Positions 58,159 to 64,000 of a stretch of 64,000 nucleotides of DNA are shown here, in pieces. This stretch comes from Utricularia gibba (taxonomy: Eukaryota; Streptophyta; Magnoliopsida; Lamiales; Lentibulariaceae), in contig NEEC01000002.1 of NCBI GenBank assembly GCA_002189035.1, forward strand, positions 4,983,001 to 5,047,000, given 5' to 3'. The notes beneath the pieces were generated by a model that did not search any database, had not been told where the DNA came from, and saw only the letters and a list, made by a program, of their open reading frames with translations. Each line of letters opens with the position of its first letter. The first letter of the stretch is position 1. A program made the position numbers and the translations under genes.

Positions 58159-61100
58159 ATGTTTCGAGAAAGTATTCGAGATCTGCATAGACTTTCACCA
58201 AGGCGTAAGCAATCTATGGTATCAAGTGATTCAGTTGATTCTAGGGATGTCAAGAACTACACGGGTAAATCTGAAGCGTGTGCTGTGAGTGCATTTTGTC
58301 TTGATTTTTTTGTTTTTTTTATCGGGAGATTATTGCCTTATAGCCTTAAGCTTCTGAAAGGACATTTTCGTTTTTTCCAAAGTGTTGATATGATTGTATG
58401 TCTTGAATTATATTGTTGTAAAGTCTGAATCTTCAAGGCATGACGGTCTAACAAGTAACGAGTTTTTTTCTTTAAAAAAATACTGGTTCTGCCAGGTCGG
58501 ACGGTAGTTTAAGTACAGTATCTTATATGATGTTTGTAAGTATGATCCTAGAACTTCCCCGAATAGAATCATGTGATTAGCGTCTCCGAGAGCAGTTTTT
58601 GAATGACCTTTCTCGTACTGTAAATATTGGCTTTGATCTCTGGGGTATATGGGATGCCATGATGTAGTTTCTGTTTCCGTCTCGTATGCCTATATTTAAA
58701 CTTTGAATCAAAATTCATTTGCTTCACTGGGACGAGTGTGAAACACAATACACATACTTGTTTTTTGTATTTAATTGAGTATTCATAGTCATTTGAGATT
58801 TTATATAATTTCAGACCAAGATTCTACAATTCCAGACTGGAAGCTGTCCTTTCCACATGTCATTGTAGCTTCTCTCGTTCCCTTCTTATTTGGCTATCAC
58901 CTGGGTTAGTAACAAGGGAAAAAATTATTTTATTGTTTTGCTCTATTTCTTGTATCCATAAGAAGTTAAAGTTGTTTATTTGAACAGTGTTGTGAATGAA
59001 CCACTTGAAGTGATATCCAGAGATCTTGGTTTTAATGGCAATACCCTGCAGGAAGGCAAGTCAATAAAGTTATTCTGTCAATTTTATGTGTAGCGATCAT
59101 ATCTAATTTTCTTGTATGCTCAGGTTTGGTGGTTAGCACTTGTCTTGCTGGTGCCTTTATTGGATCAACGTTGAGTGGTTGGGTTGCTGATGAAATTGGG
59201 CGCCGTAGAGCCTTCCAGCTTTGTTCTTTCCCTATGATCATTGGTGCCTTCTTTTGGTACTTTAAGCCATTCATTAAACATATTTGATTCTGGAGTAGCA
59301 TTTATCAATATGGTATATGTATAGGTTGTTTAAGACTGCCGTCTAACTTTGTGTGTGGATGCTGCTTATTATTGCCTTTTTCTGTTTAAAATGTAAAAAA
59401 TGAGCTTTGTTGTCTGCATTGAAATTTGAACAAGAAATATTCAATTTTGCAGCGCAACTTCTAGAACTTACACTGCCATGCTTATTGGAAGATTCTTGGT
59501 TGGTATTGGCTTAGGCATAGGTCCTCCTGTTGCATCGCTGTATATAACAGAGGTAGGCCGCCTCCAAGCATGTTTCTGGTTTCCTGATGCTTTCATAACG
59601 TGTTTTATTAGCCCTTACAACATTCAAGTTTCACACAGATATCGCCTGCAAATGTGAGGGGTACTTACGGGAGCATGATTCAAATTGCAACTTGTTTTGG
59701 TCTTCTTTGTGCTCTCTTGACTGGTATTCCAGTCAGGAAAGTGGTCGGCTGGTAATCATGTATTGAAAGTAACTTTTAGCGAAAAAAAAAGACTTGCCCA
59801 CCTTTATGCTATTAAATGCATGTTTGCACAGGTGGCGCTTTTGTTTCTGGTTATCAATGGCTCCTGCTTTACTTCTCATTGTTTTAATGACGTTTTGTGC
59901 TGAATCTCCACTTTGGTTGTACAAGGTATTGAGTCTTTTGTCTTCTATATTTCGATCCGATTGCATTTTGTATTTTTTTTAATTTAATTTTTTTTCGTAA
60001 TTCTTACCATTTGTTCTATCATGTTAGAGAGGGAGAGATGCAGATGCCGAAGCTGAATTTGAGAGGCTTCTTGGAGTTCCTCAAGCGAAGTCTGCGATGC
60101 TGGATTTGTCGAAATTAGATAGAGAAGATGGAAGTGACACCATAAAGGTTGGAGAGTTGCTCTGTGGCAGGCATTCTAGAGGTTGTATATTTTTGCTAAC
60201 TTGGGAACCCTATATTTCCCATTCATAATCACCGATAAACTGCTTCATCTCTTATGTTTTTTTTTTTTTTTTTTTTTTGAAGTTGCATTTACATAATGTT
60301 TTTGTGTAAGTAACACTGAAACTCTTTTGCAGTTGTTTTTATTGGATCAACCCTATTTGCTTTACAACAGCTTTCTGGAATAAATGCTGTGTTTTATTTT
60401 TCTTCAACTGTATTTAGACGTGCTGGAGTTTCCTCAAACTTGGCAAATGTTGCTGTTGGAATCGTAAATTTAATCGGTGAGCAACTGTTTTTGTTGTGTT
60501 ATTCTTTCACTTTTTTCTTATTCCTTGAATTTCTGCTACCGCACTTGTTTATGCCTCAAAATTACCTTTTGCGGATATTTGATTACTCCGTGCAGGTTCA
60601 GTTGTTGCCTTGGGATTGATGGACATACTGGGAAGGAAGGCCCTTCTTCTATGGAGCTTTCTTGGAATGGTATCGTCACCTTGTCTCAGCGGGTTTTTTT
60701 TTTTCTTTTTTAGAATCCTGACATCCACATCCTTTCTGCGAGCTCGTATTCCATTATACCATTTAAGCAATCCCAGTGTTCCGAAGATGTGATCACAGTT
60801 AGCTTTCGAGTAGCACGTTGCTATCTTTTTATGCACTCTGATGGTGTACTTGATCTTTGAAAGCCTCATCGCCCACCTCACATGTGCGTTGCCTTGCTCA
60901 CCAGGCGCTGTCTATGTCTGTCCAAGTTCTTGCAGCCTCATTATCCGCATCGCATCAGTTCGTGTTTTCGCTTTCTGTAGGAGGAATGCTAATGTGAGTC
61001 TTCATAATAATACCTTGCAAAAAAAGTTGGCTCTGAAATACATTGTGTTACGGGTGAGATGATATTCGTTCAGGTTTGTCCTGACGTTCGCCATTGGAGC

Positions 61101-61455
61101 CGGGCCGGTGCCGGCTCTTTTGCTCCCCGAAATACTCCCAAGTCGGATCAGAGCTAAAGCCATGGCGCTATGCATGTCCGTGCACTGGGTATGGAACGCT
61201 CCCTTTAACTACTCCGATCACCATTGCTCCTTGCAGCAAGCCCCTGGTGACTTGTGTGTTCCCCAGGTGTTGAACTTCCTCGTGGGGCTGCTGTTTCTGC
61301 GCTTGCTCGACCTGTTGGGTCCGCAGCTGCTGTACTCTATGTTCGGCACATTCTGTTTCCTGGCCGTTGCGTTTGTGAAGCACAACGTGGTGGAAACAAA
61401 AGGGAGATCGCTTCAAGAGATCGAGATCTCTCTCCTCCCTCCGGACGGCGTCTGA
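58159..61455 (+). CDS. SGB1: SGB1/plastidic glucose transporter 3-like sugar porter (MFS)
   Basis: This is a major facilitator monosaccharide porter of the plastidic-glucose-transporter-like group. Arabidopsis SGB1 is a Golgi hexose transporter that suppresses G-beta mutants; location here is inferred. Thirteen exons: 58159-58264, 58815-~58908, 58988-59055, 59124-59256, 59453-59552, 59639-59751, 59832-59925, 60028-60181, 60333-60476, 60596-60669, 60905-60993, 61074-61188 and 61267-61455, giving about 490 residues. Motifs in order: FGYHLG, GRRRAFQL, IGRFLVGIGLGIGPP, AESPLWLYKRGRDADAE, QQLSGINAVFYFSSTVF, GAGPVPALLLPEILPSRIRA and VETKGRSLQEIEISLL. Exon 2 to 3 does not join in frame at the obvious GGGTTAG donor; using the GTAACA donor at 58909 adds one Tyr. 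Exon 3 ends at a GC donor. Confidence 0.93.
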
Positions 61456-62078
61456 GGGTCCGGCCACCGGTGAATGTGACTGCGGGCTGGAGAAGAAGCT
61501 CTTTCTCTCTCTCTCTGGTAGCAGCATGTGTATTGAATAATGAAATATGTCTAGATGTTTCATAGGCATTATAAACGAATAACTAGGACTACAAAATGGT
61601 CTAATGTTTCCTAATAATTTTTTATTCGGAAAAATTAATAACCAAAAAAAAAAGAAAACTCAACCTACTAGAGAGCAACGTCATGTAACTTCTTGTCAGT
61701 GGTCTTTTGATAGATAGACGAAAAATTGGGATATTTAAAAAATACCCCAACAATATCGCTAATATCATTGAGGTCAACCGTACGCGATTCCCGGAGCGTG
61801 CACATCCAACCCCAATTTACTCACTTTTTTATACCGCACATATGTTATGTTATATAATGAAATAGTTTAGAATGATGTAAAAGAGTGATGGTTGACGCAT
61901 CACGTTGCCCTTATGGTGGCCTTTGTTGGGAAACCTGTTTCATTGACTAGTTCAAGTATTCGTGGTTGTTTCAGTAATGTTGTATCAACAACAACTATTG
62001 GCCCGATTTACTCACTATTATTACTTACAAGAATCTCACATAAGTAAGTAATGGAATTCCGTGAAAACGAAGATGATT
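61456..62078. other. Convergent 3' region of SGB1-like and SPEAR-like genes
   Basis: A short CT microsatellite (about 61501-61516) and a GAATAATGAAATATG stretch (about 61534-61548) that could serve as a poly(A) region follow the sugar porter. No coding sequence lies between the two stops. Confidence 0.5.
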
Positions 62079-62739
62079 TCATAGTGAGAGTCTGAGCTCC
62101 AGGTCTATATCTGTGGAACCCCCTCTTGCTTCTGATCTCATGGAATCCATCTCCACCTCCTGAGACGTGAACGATGAACCCCAGGCAACGCAGTTAGCCG
62201 TAGTGGATGTGCGGCAATGGAATGAATGAGTAAAGCCATGAGCTCACCTTGGCATGGGACTCGAAGAAGGGTCTAGTAGCATGCGGGCCAACCGAGACTG
62301 GTTCTACTGGTGCATCTCTATGCTGCCATCTGCTTAAAGTGAAGGTCTGGTTAAGCAAATGAACATGAAGACGTTACGGGTAAGTAGGATCAGACGGTCA
62401 CCTCGGAATAGCGTGGATGATAGGCTCTCCATACACGAAATTCGACGTACTCGGATCCGGCAAACCAACCTGCAAAAACTTCCATGTCAGATTCAAAATG
62501 CCACCACCTCGATTGTTAAATTCAAAACAGTTTATGCAGACCAGATAGGCAAGCGGTGATAGATGGGGAGGAGTATCGTGAAAAGCAATGCCCCCCTCCA
62601 TCTGACTGCTCATCCGGATCTTCTCAAGCTGTGCAACGCCAAGTCCCCTTTGCGGCTGTTTCGATGACTTCTTGGACTTTCTCGGGGTGGAAGAGGACAC
62701 CGGGAACCGGGTCTGATCGCCCAGAAAGTTGCTCCCCAT
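62079..62739 (-). CDS. SPEAR/SPOROCYTELESS-like transcriptional repressor with EAR motif
   Basis: SPEAR proteins bridge TCP factors to TOPLESS corepressors. Exon 1 starts MGSNFLGDQTRF and contains the basic SPL motif KKSSKQPQRGLGVAQLEKIR. The C-terminal exon (62159-62079) ends TDIDLELRLSL, an LxLxL EAR motif. Between them are 62469-62402 (GLPDPSTSNFVYGEPIIHAI) and 62329-62248 (WQHRDAPVEPVSVGPHATRP). Two forms are possible, because the frame stays open from 62739 to 62402: unspliced there (166 residues) or with an intron at 62541-62470 using a CTG|GTCTGC donor and TTTGCAG acceptor (142 residues). The protein is short for the family. The acceptor at 62330 can shift by 3 bp. Confidence 0.85.
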
Positions 62740-64000
62740 CTCGGATCCCCGTTGCTGAAGCGGTCTTCCCCAGAATCAGCCCCCTTTTAAGGCGCCATCC
62801 TCCTTTCTCCATTAATGCGATCTCGCAGTTGATTGTGCGCAGATTCATTCCCCTTTTGACTGCATGGCAATCCATCCCGGAAGAATATTGTGCAGAGAGA
62901 GATCAGACTCGTCTTCCATATATCTTAGATTTATGGAATTGTACCGTACCTTCTTTATGACATGCTGTATTTTTCTCTACTGCAATCCATGATACTAACA
63001 AATGGAATGATCCCCACCCTATGCATATATGCAATGTAAAAAAGAGCCCCCCCCCCCCCCCCCATTATTTTATTTTATTTTATTTTATTTTTTGTAAAGG
63101 ATGGAATGGAGGGAGGGTAGGAGAGAGGGGGTGTAGGTGAGGTTAGAGAAGGGAATATCATTCGGATATGATCCAACATTAATGGTACGGGATCCGAAGG
63201 TGATTTGGAGGGGGTGCAATCAATTGATCCCTGAGCAGGTGGGCAGGGCATTCCCTGTTTCCAAAGGGACCTCATATTTCTCTATGCGTAGATTTAGATT
63301 TAGATTTGGTAGGGAATAGGAATTAGGGAATAGGGATTGACCTGCCCACCCACCCACCCATCTTTGGTACTGCAGGATGGGATGGGATGGGATGGGATGC
63401 GTCTCCCATGGAAGATTCACTTCCCATCTTTCATCCTACCATATACGATTTGGAAAAACCAAATTCAGGCAACGTTTGAAAATAACTTCTATCTTTCAGA
63501 CGAGGGTTACACTCAACAAGGCTCTCAAATAAGAATGGGTATAACGTTAAGCTACTCACTCACCTCATATTCAAATGGGACGGACGATGCCACACTAACA
63601 CACCCTTTCACATATTTTACACAAAATATGAGTGACTGCATGTCGTCCCATTAAGGAGATGTAACAAAAACAAACAAAGAAAAGTTAATAAGACAATAAT
63701 CATAGTTTGTGGTTGTATTGAACGTATTTATCGAAGTGATTACTCTAAAACTCTTTTTTTTATTTTCTCAATAAAATTTCTTTTATGATATACCGACACC
63801 TCCTTTTTTTTTTTGAATGATATCTTATTTACTGTTTCTCTACAATTTTAAACCTCTAATATTACGGATTTTGAATTGAATATAAATTTTAAGATAGCCA
63901 AGGATGCTGATTTTTTTGTGGAGTGTAGTTGAATGTAAATTCCCTGATAAAATCTTAAATCAGCTTTGAAATCTAGGACATGAATTGCAAAAGATTTTTC
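62740..64000. promoter_or_regulatory. Upstream region of the SPEAR-like gene, rich in simple repeats
   Basis: It holds a 17 bp C tract (63047-63063), an ATTTT pentamer array (63064-63092), TTTAGA repeats (about 63287-63306), CCCA repeats (about 63344-63360) and a GGGAT array (63379-63396). The 260 bp next to the start are GC-moderate and probably include promoter and 5' UTR. The last ~350 bp are AT rich. No gene is supported. Confidence 0.5.
63379..63396 (+). promoter_or_regulatory. Potential G-quadruplex (four GGG runs, AT loops)
   Basis: Four GGG runs separated by AT dinucleotides meet the common G3-N1-7 pattern. It lies about 640 bp upstream of the SPEAR-like start, on the non-template side relative to that gene. 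Whether it folds is untested. Confidence 0.5.

Noticed and set aside
61168-61569. A 133-codon minus-strand open frame antisense to the last sugar porter exons
   Set aside because: It mirrors codon bias of the real gene on the other strand and matches no family.
62556-62960. A 134-codon plus-strand frame over the SPEAR-like gene
   Set aside because: It is antisense to exon 1 with the SPL motif and has no homology that I recognise.
1-64000. tRNA, rRNA or CRISPR-like arrays
   Set aside because: None was seen; the tandem arrays at 33260-33480 and 40690-41060 are contiguous minisatellites without spacers.

Overview
The window is flowering-plant nuclear DNA. It has AT-rich intergenic stretches, genes with many GT-AG introns, and many plant LTR retrotransposons and DNA transposons. 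Four genes look intact or nearly so, and together they cover about a quarter of the window: a VPS15-type PI3-kinase regulatory subunit (minus, 20067-26335, 11 exons), a protein-only RNase P of the PRORP family (minus, 54731-57423, 6 exons), an SGB1/plastidic-glucose-transporter-3-like sugar porter (plus, 58159-61455, 13 exons) and a small SPEAR/SPOROCYTELESS-like EAR repressor (minus, 62079-62739). PRORP and the sugar porter are divergent and share a ~0.7 kb upstream region. The sugar porter and the SPEAR gene converge.

Left part (1-19.6 kb): this is a nest of transposons. A Ty1/copia element (5532-13820, target duplication TGAAT) was invaded three times, by two unrelated solo LTRs (7007-8339 and 8461-9824) and by a Mutator-type MITE (10125-10863), each with its own target duplication. 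Next to it is a young but internally deleted copia element (14991-17713, target duplication GGCTC, LTRs differing at one base). Older pieces are a truncated minus-strand copia (2.9-5 kb), diverged LTR fragments (1-1134) and two copies of an unclassified AT-rich repeat (2.15-2.87 kb and 18.79-19.57 kb).

Middle (27.8-53.4 kb): a third copia element (27844-31758, target duplication GTCAC) sits inside the first coding exon of a broken UDP-glucuronate decarboxylase (UXS)-like gene copy. Two PIF/Harbinger elements follow. One (39074-42868) is complete, with matching terminal repeats and TAA target duplications. Both have the order transposase, minisatellite, Myb-like ORF. A minus-strand solo LTR (44515-45927) and a gypsy-like LTR fragment come next. 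Then comes a 5.9 kb Mutator-like element (47486-53397) with ~110 bp terminal inverted repeats and a 9 bp target duplication. It holds remains of a MuDR transposase and a Ulp1-type cysteine protease, and is itself broken by two LTR insertions.

The cellular genes act in unrelated pathways (endosomal/autophagic PI3P signalling, 5' tRNA maturation, sugar transport, transcriptional repression), and I see no sign that they form a functional cluster. The most unusual material is the Ulp1-carrying MULE, a solo-LTR family with a conserved hairpin showing compensatory changes and loop inversion, the minisatellite-bearing Harbinger pair, and the UXS copy split by copia. All calls come from reading the sequence; no database search was run.
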